Notes under the pieces: model-generated
Databases searched by the model: none
The model's input: only the letters and a program-made list of their open reading frames with translations
Told to the model about the DNA's origin: nothing
In this document: positions 36,187-46,244 of the stretch, piece after piece
Position numbering within the stretch: position 1 is the first letter of the stretch
Layout of the letters: every line of letters starts with the position of its first letter
Assembly: GCA_963783245.1 (NCBI GenBank)
Contig: CAWAMS010000005.1
Span: forward strand, 124,001-188,000
DNA from: Bog-473 sp963783245
GTDB lineage: Bacteria; Actinomycetota; Acidimicrobiia; Acidimicrobiales; RAAP-2
Direction: 5' to 3'
Length of the DNA stretch: 64,000 nt
Position numbers and translations under genes: made by a program

Positions 36187-38193
36187 TCAGCCGGCTGGGC
36201 GCAGGACGCGGCGGTGCTTGAGAAAGTCGACGAGGACGTAGCCCCCGAGGGCATCGGGCGTGGTGTAGAAGGTCCGGCCGCCGTTGACCCGGGCGATCTG
36301 CTCGACGAAGGGGTAATGCGTCCGCTGCAGATCGAGTGCGAAGCAATTGATCACAATGTTGGCCCGGGTGCAGCGGATGACCTCAGCCATCGTGCGGCGC
36401 AGGGTCTCGGGAACCGGCGGGTAGTTGAAGTGGACCTCGCCGTAGTCGTCGATGTGCGCCGTGGGCTCGCCGTCGGTCACCACGATGATCTGCTTGGTCC
36501 CATGCTGATGGGCCAGCATGCGCCGGGCCAGGGCCAGGCCGTGCTGCAGGTTGGTGCCGTAGACGTAGTCCCACATGGCGGTGGGCAGGTCTTCGGGACG
36601 GATCTCCCGGGCCACTTCGGAGAAACCGACGATGCCCAGGTAGTCACGGGGAAACTTGCTGCTGATGAGGGTCTGCAGAGCCATGGCCATCTTCTTCGCC
36701 GGCACGAAGTTGTCGCGCATGGGCATCGACATCGAAAGGTCGACCAGCAGCACGGTGGCCGAGCGGGACAAGGCCTCGGTCTCGACCACCTCGAAATCCT
36801 CGGGCAGGAGCCGCACCGGGACCCCCGAACCGCCCCGGCGCACGGCGTTGTGGACCGTCGTGGAGAGGTGGAGGTTCAGGGGATCGCCGTACTCGTAGGC
36901 CTTGGTCGTCTCCTCACGGTCGTTCCCCAGCCCGGTCGACACGGTGCTGTGGTCGCCCAGGCGGTCCTTGTTGATCTGCCCGAAGAGGTCACTCAGGGCC
37001 TTCTGGCCCAGGCGCCGGGCCCCGAGGGGTGTCAACTCGGTCCGGCCCCCGTGTTGCTCGATCATCCCGGCGTCGGCCAGCGTCTTGGTCAGCTTGGCCA
37101 GTCGGTCCAGGGCCCGTGCGGCATCCTCGCCCATGTGGTTCCTGACCTGATCGAGGTCGATCTCGCTCAGCGCGGCCGGCGAAGAGGCCGACTGGAGCAT
37201 GTCCTCCATGCTGTCGAGTTGCCCCAGCTGCGTAGCCAGGTCGGTGGCGCGGGACAGGCCCATGGGACCTTCCCCCTCGAAGTCGTAGGAGCGCTGCCAA
37301 CCGGCGCCGGGTACCGCCCGCTGCAGGTTCTGCGCCAGGCGCTCCACCTGCCAGCGCAGGTCCATGTCCTCGAGCACGGCTTCCATCAGGCTCCGCAGCT
37401 GCGCCTGCTGCTCGGGTGACAACGAGTTCCACACGGCCTGGGCGGCCGCCATGCGCTCAGCCAGTTGCTCCAACAGCTCGTCCAGTGTGGACGGGTCGCC
37501 CGGGAACATGTCGCCGTACTGCTCCATGAACTGCTCGAAGCTCGGATCGAGCTCCTCACCCCGTTCGCGCTGCTCGAGCATCTGGTTCAGCGCGTCGTAG
37601 GCGTCGCGCATGCGTGCCATCTGCTCGGGGTCCATCGAGGAGAGAGCGTCGGAGGCCCCCTGGAAGAAGGTGTCCGCCATCTCACGCCGGAGCTCCTCGA
37701 CCAATTCCTCGAACTGCTGGCGCGCCTCGGACGAGACGAAGTCGTAGTTCTGCAATGACTGGATGCGCCCACCGGGGTCACCCGGCTGCAGGTCCAACGC
37801 CATGCGCCGCTCCGTCGGCGACGTCGTTGGTGACATCGGCCCGCCGCTCGTCCCCCGAGGATGCCGCCTCCTCCACCAGCTCGTCGATGGCCGCCCGCTC
37901 TTCCGCCTCGATCTCGTCGAGGCGGGCTGCGATCTCCGCCATGTGGCCGTCGGGATCACCTTCGGCCAGGAGCTCCGCCCGGCGGCGGCGCAGTTGCTCG
38001 ATCAGGTCCCGCAGGCCGGCGATCTGCTCGCCGTCCGGCGTGCGCATCCCCGCCCGCATCAGGCGCCGGAGGGCGTCGTCGAGGTCGCCCTTTTCGAGGA
38101 GCTCGTCGGTGAGGGCCGCCAGCAGGTCGTCGACGTCGAGGTCGGTGAACTCCTGGTGCCGTCCCACCCCGAGTAGTCGTACCGTGCCGTCAC
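36187..38193 (-). CDS. VWA-domain protein, partner of the AAA+ ATPase (frame breaks near 38160 and 37815)
   Basis: About 668 residues. N-terminal helical part FTDLDVDDLLAALTDELLEK and long Glu/Arg coiled segments (VEELRREMADTFFQGASDAL), then a C-terminal von Willebrand A domain with MIDAS motif VDLSMSMP and VVTDGEPTAHID. This is like the ChlD/VWA partner of MoxR-type ATPases. GTG 38193 follows TAGGAG and lies 9 bases after the ATPase stop. Two one-base breaks in the first 130 codons; the rest is clean. The pair probably acts as a metal-insertion or protein-remodelling machine; its client is not in the window. Confidence 0.85.
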
Positions 38194-38202
38194 GGCGGGC
38201 TC

Positions 38203-39673
38203 CTACTTGCGACCCCGGTAGAGGGCGCGGGCGCCCGAGGCGTCCTTGTTCAGCCGCTTGGTGAGATGGAGGCCCTCGAGGAGGAATTCCAAGGCACTGG
38301 CCATCAGTGCCGGCGACTCGGCGGCGTCGGGCCCCGCCAGCTGGCGCGTCGGTGGCTCGAGCTCGGGGATGTCGGCCAACACCGCCAGGTAGGCGGCCGA
38401 CGGCAGGTCGTCGCCGGCGTGCACCACCACCTGCTCGGTGAACGCGGCGACGATGGCGCTGGGGTCGTTGAGGGTGACCCGGCGGCGGAACACGGCCAGC
38501 GTGGCGGCGGCCACCAGGTGGGCCACCACGTCCTGTTCGTGGCCCTCCTCCATGGCCTCCACCTCGACCTTGCCCTGCGTGGACGGGACGAGTGAGGCCA
38601 GGTCGCTTATGCGCGGGACGGCCACCGGCTCGCCGGTGCGCAGTGCCCGTCGGACCGAGTTGGCGACCAGCGTTTCGTAGTTGGCGATGGAGAGACGGAC
38701 CGAGACGCCGCTGCGTTGATTCAAGTGGGAGCTGCGGCGGGCCAACTGGCTGATCTCGGCCACCACCTCCTTCAAGAAGAGTGGCACGGTGACCGGGATC
38801 CCGGCCGTCGGCAGTTCCGCCTCGGACTCCATGATCTTGACCTCGGTCATGGTGTCGTAGGGGTAGTGGGTGCGGATCTGTGCCCCGAAACGGTCCTTGA
38901 GCGGCGTGATGATGCGGCCGCGGTTGGTGTAGTCCTCCGGGTTGGCCGTGGCCACCAGCGTGATGTCGAGCGGCAGGCGGATGCGGTGGCCCCGGATCTG
39001 CACATCGCGCTCTTCGAGCACGTTGAGGAGGCCGACCTGGATGCGCTCGGAGAGGTCCGGCAGCTCGTTGATGGCGAAGATGCCCCGGTTCACCCGCGGG
39101 ATCAGGCCGTAGTGCAGGGCCAACTCGTCGCTCAGGTACCGACCTTCGGCGATCTTGATCGGGTCGACCTCGCCGATCAGGTCGGCGATCGACGTGTCGG
39201 GCGTGGCCAGCTTCTCGCCGTAACGCTGGGACCGGTGGACCCACGCGACGGGCGTGTCGTCGCCCAGGTCGTTGACGACGTTGATGGCGCTACGCGACAC
39301 CGGGGCGTAGGGGTCGTCGTTGATCTCCGAACCCTCCACGATGGGGAGCCATTCGTCGAGCAGGCCGACCAGGGCCCGGATGACCCGGGTCTTCGCCTGA
39401 CCCCGCTCACCCAGCAAGATGATGTCGTGACCGGCCAATATGGCGTTCTCGAGCTGGGGGATGACCGTGTCGTCGAAGCCCAGGACGCCGGGCACCAACG
39501 ACTCGCCGGCGGCGATACGGGCCATGGTGTTGCGCCGCATCTCCTCGGCCACGGGCACGGACCTCCAGCCCGGAGGCCCGCAGGGCACCGAGCGTGCGGG
39601 CCAGATCGGCAGGAGGTCGAAGCGTCCCGGGCCCTGGGGTCGATGAGGGGTCTGTGTGCGCTGGACCGTCCAT
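38203..39673 (-). CDS. AAA+ ATPase, magnesium-chelatase/MoxR-like (frame break near 39557)
   Basis: About 490 residues. Starts MDGPAHTDPSSTPG and LGALRASGLEVR in one frame, then EEMRRNTMARIAAGESLVPG and the ATPase core in the next. Walker A reads LLGERGQAKTRVIRAL (GxxGxxKT), Walker B region IFAINELPDLSERIQVGLLN (ELPD in place of DELN), sensor ATANPEDYTNRGRI. These features match ChlI/MoxR-like ATPases that work with a VWA protein, and the VWA gene is directly downstream. The C-terminal lid is present. It likely remodels or loads a metal into a client protein. Confidence 0.88.
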
Positions 39674-39701
39674 ACGCGGAGTGTAGTGACTTCTTTCTCG
39701 C

Positions 39702-40602
39702 CTAAAGCCGTCGCCGGGCCGGGGCGGCGACCAGCTGTGCCATCAGCGCCTGCGCGGGGCGTGGGACGGGGCGATCCGCCCGGTGGGCCAGGGCGACCGT
39801 CCGGCTCAATCCGGGAGCGTCGAAGCGGATGGCGAGCAACTTGCTCTCGGCCGGCATGGCGATGGCGGGTACGACGGCGGCACCGAGGCCGGCGGCGACG
39901 AAGGCGAGGACGCCGTCCATCTCGCCACCCTGGCTCACGAGGCGCGGTTCGACGCCCGCGTTGCGACAGGCGTCCAGGGTGACCTCGCGCAGGTCGTAGC
40001 CCTCGCGGAACATGACGAGCGGCAGGCCGTCGAGCTCGGCTCACCGCCACGCTGCGGCGGGCGGGGGTGGCCAGGGGATGATCGGGTGCCACGGCCAGTA
40101 CGAGCGGGTCGTCGAAGAGCGCCGTGGTGGCGACGAGCGGGTCGTTGATCGGCAACACCACCAGGGCGAGGTCGACCTCGCCGCTGGCCAGCTGGCGCAC
40201 GAGCTGGCGGGAGCCCGCCTCCACCACCAGCAACTCGATCCCCGGGTGGCTCGCATGGAATTCGACCAGGGCCGGGGCCAGCACCCGGGTGATCAGGCTG
40301 GGCGTGGCGCCGATGGAGAGGCGCCCACGGGTCATCCCGCTGAGTGCCCGCGCCTCGGCACTGGTGGCCTCCACATCGGCCAGGACGCGGCGGATGAACG
40401 GAAGGAGCGCCTCGCCGTCAGCCGTGAGCGTCACGAGACCCTGCCCGGGCCCGCGGTGAAAGAGGAGGACACCCAGCTCGCGCTCGAGGAGGCGGACCTG
40501 ACGGCTCAACGAGGGCTGCGCGAGATGCAGCCGCTCCGCCGCCTGCGTGAAGTGGCGATCCTCGGCCACCGCCACCACATAGCTGAGCTGATGCAGTTGC
40601 AC
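39702..40602 (-). CDS. LysR-family transcriptional regulator (frame break near 40040)
   Basis: About 300 residues. HTH part: MQLHQLSYVVAVAEDRHFTQ, AAERLHLAQPSLSRQVRLLE, followed by two periplasmic-binding-like half domains (GRLSIGATPSLITRVLAPAL; FREGYDLREVTLDACRNAGV after the break). The sequence is whole apart from one indel. GTG 40602 starts the protein. It is divergent from sdhCAB (start 40777) with an inverted repeat T-N11-A at 40608-40622 next to its own start. The classical LysR logic would be autorepression and control of the divergent operon. Confidence 0.9.
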
Positions 40603-40607
40603 ATTTC

Positions 40608-40622
40608 ATAGCTTATAGCTAT
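40608..40622. promoter_or_regulatory. LysR-type box (ATAGC-N5-GCTAT)
   Basis: A perfect 5+5 inverted repeat with a 5-base spacer that fits the T-N11-A rule of LysR binding sites. It lies 6 bases upstream of the lysR start codon and 155 bases before sdhC, in a locally AT-rich patch. Confidence 0.65.
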
Positions 40623-40776
40623 CAATCTCATGTGAACTATGTCTTTGACGTCTGGATAAGCCGTGTCTAGCGTCGCGCCACGGTCATGCGCGTCACAGAG
40701 TTGCGGTTTCGCGCCAAGAGGATGAAATGATTGGCCCGCCACGGCCCATCCTGTGGGGGCACTGAGGAGGTCTGAA

Positions 40777-41634
40777 GTGACGACGACGGTCGAGCAAGTA
40801 CCGGGGGCGCCGGGCGTCCCGGGGATCCCGGTCACTATCGGAGCGCCGAGGGGAGGTCCGGACAAGCCCACCTTGCGGAAGGACCGGTGGTGGATCGAGC
40901 CTGCCGTCACCTTCATCATCCTCACCGCGTTCGCCGTCTACGCGACCTACGCCGCCTTCATGAACCGGTACTACTTCGCCGGACCGGCGCTCCACCGCAA
41001 CCTGATCGCCCCGCTCGACTCGCCCTGCCTCACCGGCAGCTGCGTCGAGGGAAGTCACCCCTTCGGAGTCTGGATCGAGGCGTGGCACATCACCCCCGCC
41101 CTGCTGATCCTGATCTTTCCCCTGGGGTTCCGGCTCACCTGCTACTACTACCGAAAGGCGTACTACCGCTCGTTCTGGTTCTCGCCTCCGGCCTGCGGCG
41201 TGGCCGACGCCCACGGCAAATACAGCGGGGAGACGAAAATCCCGCTGATCCTGCAGAACGTCCACCGCTACTTCTTCTGGATCCTGCTCCTCTTCAACGC
41301 CATCCTCACCTACGACGCCGTGGAGGCCTTCCGCCAGCCGGGGTACGGCATCGGGATCAGCGTGGGCACGGCGTTCCTCGTCCTCAACGCCACGTTCCTC
41401 TGGCTCTACAGCCTCAGCTGTCATGCCTGCCGCCACTTCTGCGGGGGCCAGGTGAAATCGTTCGCCAAGCACCCCATCCGTCACAAACTGTGGAAGCTGG
41501 TGACACCGCTGAACGCGCACCACATGAAGTTCGCCTGGATCAGCCTCTTCGGGGTGGCCCTGTGCGACCTCTACGTCCGACTGGTGGCGAGCGGAACCAT
41601 CACCGATCCCGGCTTCATTCGCTTCCACTTCTAA
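40777..41634 (+). CDS. sdhC: Succinate dehydrogenase membrane anchor subunit, Sdh1 type
   Basis: 285 residues with five membrane spans, e.g. PAVTFIILTAFAVYATYAAF, ITPALLILIFPLGFRLTCYY and GTAFLVLNATFLWLYSLSCH. The pattern SCHACRHFCGGQVKSF and KLWKLVTPLNAHHMKFAW is typical of the single-polypeptide anchor in mycobacterial Sdh1 (Rv0249c type). It binds quinone and passes electrons from the Fe-S subunit. GTG 40777 follows GAGGAGG at 40764-40770. First gene of sdhCAB, 12 bases before sdhA. Haem content cannot be judged from sequence alone. Confidence 0.88.
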   Translation: MTTTVEQVPGAPGVPGIPVTIGAPRGGPDKPTLRKDRWWIEPAVTFIILTAFAVYATYAAFMNRYYFAGPALHRNLIAPLDSPCLTGSCVEGSHPFGVWIEAWHITPALLILIFPLGFRLTCYYYRKAYYRSFWFSPPACGVADAHGKYSGETKIPLILQNVHRYFFWILLLFNAILTYDAVEAFRQPGYGIGISVGTAFLVLNATFLWLYSLSCHACRHFCGGQVKSFAKHPIRHKLWKLVTPLNAHHMKFAWISLFGVALCDLYVRLVASGTITDPGFIRFHF

Positions 41635-41646
41635 AGGACCTCGCAC

Positions 41647-43462
41647 ATGGCCGACTATCAAACTCACGACTACGACGTCATCATCATCGGTGCGGGCGGC
41701 GCCGGCTTGCGCGCTGCCATCGAGGCCAGGAGCGTGGACTGCGCACCGCACTGGTGTGCAAATCCCTTCTCGGCAAGGCCCACACCGTCATGGCCGAAGG
41801 CGGTTGCGCCGCCGCCATGGGCAACGTCTACTCCGAGGACAACTGGAAGGTGCACTTCCGCGACACCATCCGCGGCGGGAAAATGCTCAACAACTGGCGT
41901 ATGGCGCAGCTTCACGCGCAGGAGGCACCCGACCGGGTGTACGAGCTCGAGCGCTGGGGTGCCCTCTTCGACCGCACAAAGGACGGGCGCATCCTCCAGC
42001 GCGACTTCGGCGGGCACCGCTACGCCCGCCTCGCCCATGTCGGCGACCGCACCGGTCTCGAGATCATCCGCACCCTGCAGCAGAAGGCGGTCTCGGCCGG
42101 CATCGACGTCTTCATGGAGTGCAAGATCCTCAAGCTCCTGCCCGACAGCCGAAGGACGGATCTCCGGTGCGGTGGGGTACATGCGACCGACCGGTGAGAT
42201 GGTGGTCTTCACTGCCAAGTCCTTCGTGCTGGCCACGGGCTCGATCGGCAAGTCGTGGAAGTACACGTCGAACAGTTGGGAGTCGGTGGGTGACGGCCAC
42301 GCCATGGCCATCTGGGCCGGGTGCGGACGTGATCGACATGGAGTCGGTGCAGTTCCACCCGACCGGCATGGTCTGGCCGCTCAGCGTGCGCGGCATCCTC
42401 GTCACCGAGGGCGTGCGCGGCGACGGCGGCGTGCTGCGCAACTCCGAGGGCAAGCGCTTCATGTTCGACTACATCGCCGACATGTTCAAAGCCGAGACGG
42501 CCAAGACCGAGGAAGAGGCGGACCGCTGGTACGACGATCACGCCAACAACGGTCGCACGCCGGACCTGTTGCCCCGCGACGAGGTCGCCCGCGCCATCAA
42601 CTCTGAGGTCAAGGCGGGACGTGGCACTCCACACGGTGGCGTGTATCTCGATATCGCATCACGCCGACCGGCCGAGTACATCCGGCGGCGGCTCCCGTCG
42701 ATGTACCACCAATTCATGGAGCTGGCCGGCGTCGACATCACGGCCGGCCCGATGGAGGTGGGACCCACCTGCCACTACATGATGGGCGGCGTCCGGGTGG
42801 ACGCCGACACGGAGGCCGCCACCGTGCCGGGGCTCTTCGCAGCCGGCGAGGTGGCCGGCGGCATGCACGGCGCCAACCGCCTCGGCGGTAACTCGCTCTC
42901 CGACCTCCTTGTCTTCGGGCGCCGCGCCGGTATCGGTGCCTCTGACTTTGCCGAGGGCCGCACCGGTGCTCCCCACGTCGATGCGGCGGAGATCCAGTCG
43001 ATCATCGACGAGGCGCTCGCCCCGTTCAGCCGTGAGGGAGGGGACAATCCCTACGACATTCAGCACGAGCTGCAGGAGACGATGCAGTCGCTGGTCGGCA
43101 TCATCCGGACCGGGCCCGAGCTCGAAGAGGCGCTCGTCAAGCTCGAGGAGTACAAGGGCCGGGTGGCGAAGCTGAGCGTGAAGGGCGGCATGGCCTACAA
43201 CCCCGGCTGGAACCTGGCCACCGATCTGCCGTCCATGATCACCACCTCCATCGCCGTGGCCCAGGGTGCGCTCAACCGCAAGGAGTCACGGGGCGGGCAC
43301 ACCCGTGAGGATTTTCCGCTCGCCGACCCCGAGATGGGCAAGGTGAACTTCGTGCAACGTCAGACGGCCGAACACGGCTACCTGGCGCCCATATCCATCA
43401 ATCCCGAGCCGCTGCCTGAGATGCCGGCAGAGTTGCGGGCACTGCTCGAGGAGGCACACTGA
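41647..43462 (+). CDS. sdhA: Succinate dehydrogenase flavoprotein subunit (frame breaks near 41735, 42155, 42320)
   Basis: About 605 residues. FAD site: YDVIIIGAGGAGLRAAIEAR and the His-flavin region KAHTVMAEGGCAAAMGNVYS. Active site HPTGMVWP, GRGTPHGGVYLDIASRR, and C-terminal HGANRLGGNSLSDLLVFGRR. Three one-base breaks shift frames 1-3-1-2, and every segment is found in its proper order, so sequence error is by far the likeliest cause. The enzyme oxidises succinate to fumarate in the TCA cycle on the inner membrane face. Stop overlaps nothing; sdhB GTG starts 15 bases later. Confidence 0.93.
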
Positions 43463-43477
43463 TGCCGGAGGAACGAA

Positions 43478-44255
43478 GTGAGTGGCGAGTTCACCATGCG
43501 CCTGTGGCGCGGGGACGCGGAGCGGCGGCGAGTTCACCGACTACGTGGTGCCCGCGGTCGAGGGTGAGGTCGTCCTCGACGTCATCCACCGCGATCCAGG
43601 CCGGTCCGGCGCCCGATCTGGCCTGCCGCTGGAACTGCAAGGCGGGCAAGTGTGGCTCGTGCTCGGCCGAGATCAACGGCCTGCCACGCCTGATGTGCAT
43701 GACCCGCATGGACACGCTGCCCGAAGGGGCGCCGGTGACCGTGGCGCCGATGAAGACGTTCCCCATCATCCGCGACCTGGTGACCGACGTCAGCTTCAAC
43801 TACGAGGTGGCGAAGACCGTGCCGGCCTTCAACCCGGTCCCGAGCCCGAGGGCGGCTATCGCATGGCGCAGATCGACGTCGAGCGGGGCCAGGAGTTCCG
43901 CAAGTGCATCGAGTGCTTCATGTGTCAGGACGTCTGCCACGTCATCCGCGACCACGAGGAGAACAAGCCCAAGTACGCCGGGCCCCGGTTCTTCATCCGT
44001 TTCGCCGAACTCGAGATGCACCCGCTCGACACCAACGACCGTCGCGAGCTGGCCCGCTCCGGCGCCGGTCTGGGCCTGTGCAACATCACCAAGTGCTGCA
44101 CCGAGGTGTGCCCCGAGCACATCAAGATCACCGACAACGCCATCATCCCGATGAAGGAACGCGTGGTCGACGCGCACTACGACCCCGTCGCCTGGCTCGG
44201 TCGCAAAATTCTGAAGCGCACCAAGAAGACCGCCGAAGAGGCGTCCGCCGGCTGA
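43478..44255 (+). CDS. sdhB: Succinate dehydrogenase iron-sulphur subunit (frame breaks near 43525, 43595, 43850)
   Basis: About 258 residues. The 2Fe-2S ligands lie in CRWNCKAGKCGSCSAEINGL with a further Cys in PRLMCMTRMD; the 4Fe-4S and 3Fe-4S ligands lie in CIECFMCQDVC and CNITKCCTEVCPEHI. Three breaks in the first half. GTG 43478 with GGAGG at 43467-43471 is the start; the N-terminus VSGEFTMRLWRGD is in a third frame. It carries electrons from FAD to quinone. Last gene of the sdh operon, followed 27 bases later by the SCP2-like gene on the same strand. Confidence 0.92.
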
Positions 44256-44282
44256 GCCGGAGGACGACCTCGCGGTACCGCC

Positions 44283-44831
44283 ATGCCCCCCTACCTTTCG
44301 CCCGCGTGGATCGAGGCGTTCAATGCCGCCCTGGGCGGACTCGACCTCACCGATGCCATCGCGGCGGCCGGTGCCGGTTCGCTGACCGCCTCACAGGGCG
44401 GCGTTCCGCGTGGCCCAGGTGGTGACGGACGTGCCGGGTGCGGCGGGTGCGGCGGGTGCGGCGGTGCGGCGGGTGGCTCTGACAGCGTCGTGCGCACGGT
44501 CCTCACGGTGGACGACGGCCGCATCAGCCTCACCTCGGACCCGGGCGAGTCGTTGGCCTCGAACGTCACCATCGTCTTGCGCTACGCGGACGCGCTCGCA
44601 ATCGCGCGCGGAGAACTGGACCCAGCGGAAGCACTGGCGGCCGGTCGGGTCCGCGTGCGCGGCGAACTCGCCGTCCTCGTGGCGGGTCAGTCGGTCCTCA
44701 ACGCTGCCTCCGCCGCGCTGGGTCGGACTCTGACCGACCTGACCGACCTGACCGACCTGACCGACCTGAGCGACCAGGACGACACGGACGACACAGACGA
44801 CACGGGCGCCACGGACAATCCCGAGGAATGA
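44283..44831 (+). CDS. SCP2-like sterol-carrier domain protein with simple-repeat segments
   Basis: 182 residues. It starts PPYLSPAWIEAFNAALGGLD, and the core TVLTVDDGRISLTSDPGESL, TIVLRYADALAIARGELDPA, EALAAGRVRVRGELAVLVAG has the SCP2 style. Between them is a Gly/Cys-rich GCGGCGGCGG stretch; the alternative frame (FRVAQVVTDVPGAAGAAGAA) looks more natural, so the middle probably has two compensating indels. The C-terminus is a TDL repeat and an Asp/Thr-rich tail. Stop overlaps the SDR start as ATGA. Lipid or acyl-CoA binding is the family expectation. Confidence 0.65.
   Translation: MPPYLSPAWIEAFNAALGGLDLTDAIAAAGAGSLTASQGGVPRGPGGDGRAGCGGCGGCGGAAGGSDSVVRTVLTVDDGRISLTSDPGESLASNVTIVLRYADALAIARGELDPAEALAAGRVRVRGELAVLVAGQSVLNAASAALGRTLTDLTDLTDLTDLSDQDDTDDTDDTGATDNPEE
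44434..44476 (+). repeat. GGTGCGGCG-type 9-bp repeat
   Basis: Four to five copies of a gcggcgggt unit within the SCP2-like gene. Very prone to slippage and to sequencing error; coding frame is uncertain across it. Confidence 0.7.
44730..44772 (+). repeat. TGACCGACC 9-bp repeat encoding TDL
   Basis: Nearly five copies of tgaccgacc give the peptide TDLTDLTDLTDLSD, followed by gacacggac-type units (DDTDDTDDT). This acidic tail is polymorphic in nature for such repeats. Confidence 0.75.
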
Positions 44832-45635
44832 CCCGGACCTCGCGTCGGCCTCCTCTCTACGGCGACCGATATCACGATCGTGTGGCAGTCGTCACGGGGG
44901 CATCGAGCGGTCTCGGCGCGCAACTCTGCCTCGATCTCGTTCACGCCGGCGCGACGGTCATCGGACTCGGCGCGCAACCCGCAGCGGCTCGAGGCCATGT
45001 CAGTACAGCTCCGTGCTACTTCACCCTCTTCGCACATGGTGGTCTGCGACGTGACCGACACCGAGTTGTTGTGCGCCACGTTGGCCAGAGTCATCGAGAT
45101 GCACGGCGCGATCGATCTCCTCATCAACAACGCGGCGCAAGATCCCGGTGTGCGATTGGCGGACATCTCGCTCGACGATTTCCGAAAGACGTTCGATGTG
45201 AACTTCTTCGCCCCCGTCGCCGCCACTTTGGCCGTGCTCCCCTCTATGCGGGCCCGCGGCTCGGGGACGATCGTCAATGTGTCGTCCGACGGCGGTCGAC
45301 TCCCTTCGCCGGGTCCGGGCGCTTACCCGTCGTCAAAGGCGGCGCTGTCAGCGTTCAGTGAGTCAACGTCGTTCCGGCTCGCGCCACAAGGCATCACCAT
45401 CCACGTGGTGTACCCCGCCTTCATGGCCACCGAGCTCGGCCTTGGCGCACTTCGCAGGGGTCTGCGCCGACCGCCCCGGCTGACCATCCGCCGCGTCGAG
45501 ACGGTGTCACGCATAATTTTGGCGCGTACGGGGGAATCCTCGCCGGAGATAAGCGCATCGAGGCTTATCGACGTCGCCATGGTGTTCCGGTACCTCCTGC
45601 CGAGGGCCTATCACCGGGGCCGAAAGAGCTGGTAA
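44828..45635 (+). CDS. Short-chain dehydrogenase/reductase (frame break near 44972)
   Basis: About 269 residues. Cofactor motif VVTGASSGLGAQLCLDL at residues 21-37, NNAAQ, catalytic Ser in IVNVSSDGGR, and Tyr-Lys in GAYPSSKAALSAF. After the break the sequence goes on ARNPQRLEAMSVQLRATSPS, so one indel. NAD(P)(H)-dependent oxidoreductase of classical type; substrate unknown. ATG 44828 is coupled to the SCP2-like gene, which suggests a lipid-like substrate delivered by the partner. A short basic tail closes the protein. Confidence 0.87.
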
Positions 45636-45721
45636 ATCCTTTACTGGGCAGGACCTCCCCCGCAGCGGTATCGTTGGCGGGTACCGGCTCGTAACGAGCG
45701 GGCCGCAGTAGGGAGGACGAC

Positions 45722-45934
45722 GTGCATCAGCCGATCAGCGACCACTTCCTGTCCAGGTACCGCAGTTTGCTCGACGCCGAGGACGTGGCGTTCGACGAAC
45801 TCGAGCACGCATGCGAAGAGGGCGATCGTGTCCAATTCGACAAAGACATGGTTGATTGGCAATCGGCGTTAGAGCACAAGCTGGCCTTCCTGCAGAACGC
45901 GGGTATCGAAGTTCGTTTGCCCATTCCGTCATGA
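45722..45934 (+). CDS. Small acidic protein of unknown function
   Basis: 70 residues, two predicted helices: DHFLSRYRSLLDAEDVAFDE, LEHACEEGDRVQFDKDMVDW and ALEHKLAFLQNAGI. No known domain. GTG 45722 has GGAGGA at 45713-45718, a strong site, so expression is likely. It stands alone, 87 bases after the SDR gene. An antisense open frame of similar length shows no features. Confidence 0.65.
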   Translation: MHQPISDHFLSRYRSLLDAEDVAFDELEHACEEGDRVQFDKDMVDWQSALEHKLAFLQNAGIEVRLPIPS

Positions 45935-46244
45935 GGTAGGAAACACAACAAGCCGAAGCACAACAAGAGGGGCCGCGGACCAGCGGCGGGCAGCTGCCTC
46001 TGCTTGCGGCGCTTGCAGAGAGCGCAATGGTGTCTGCACGGACGGGTGCGGTCGGGTGTGGACCGGCAGCCCCCGCCGCAACGGGCGTCACGGGGGTCTT
46101 CGACGTGGATTTGGTCGCGTCATATGTAACCGAACTGGTTGAAGTCGTTGCCCGAGGACATCCGGCCCTCACAGTTCCTCTAGCCACTCGCCCGCCCCGC
46201 ACCCACGGCCTGACCTCAGTTCCCTCACCCCGGCCTGGGTCTTC
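45935..46244. other. 310-bp gap without a supported gene
   Basis: Between the small protein gene and the HNH gene. Short open frames here have no start context or recognisable sequence. Some purine- and C-rich patches occur, but no hairpin or promoter stands out. Confidence 0.5.
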
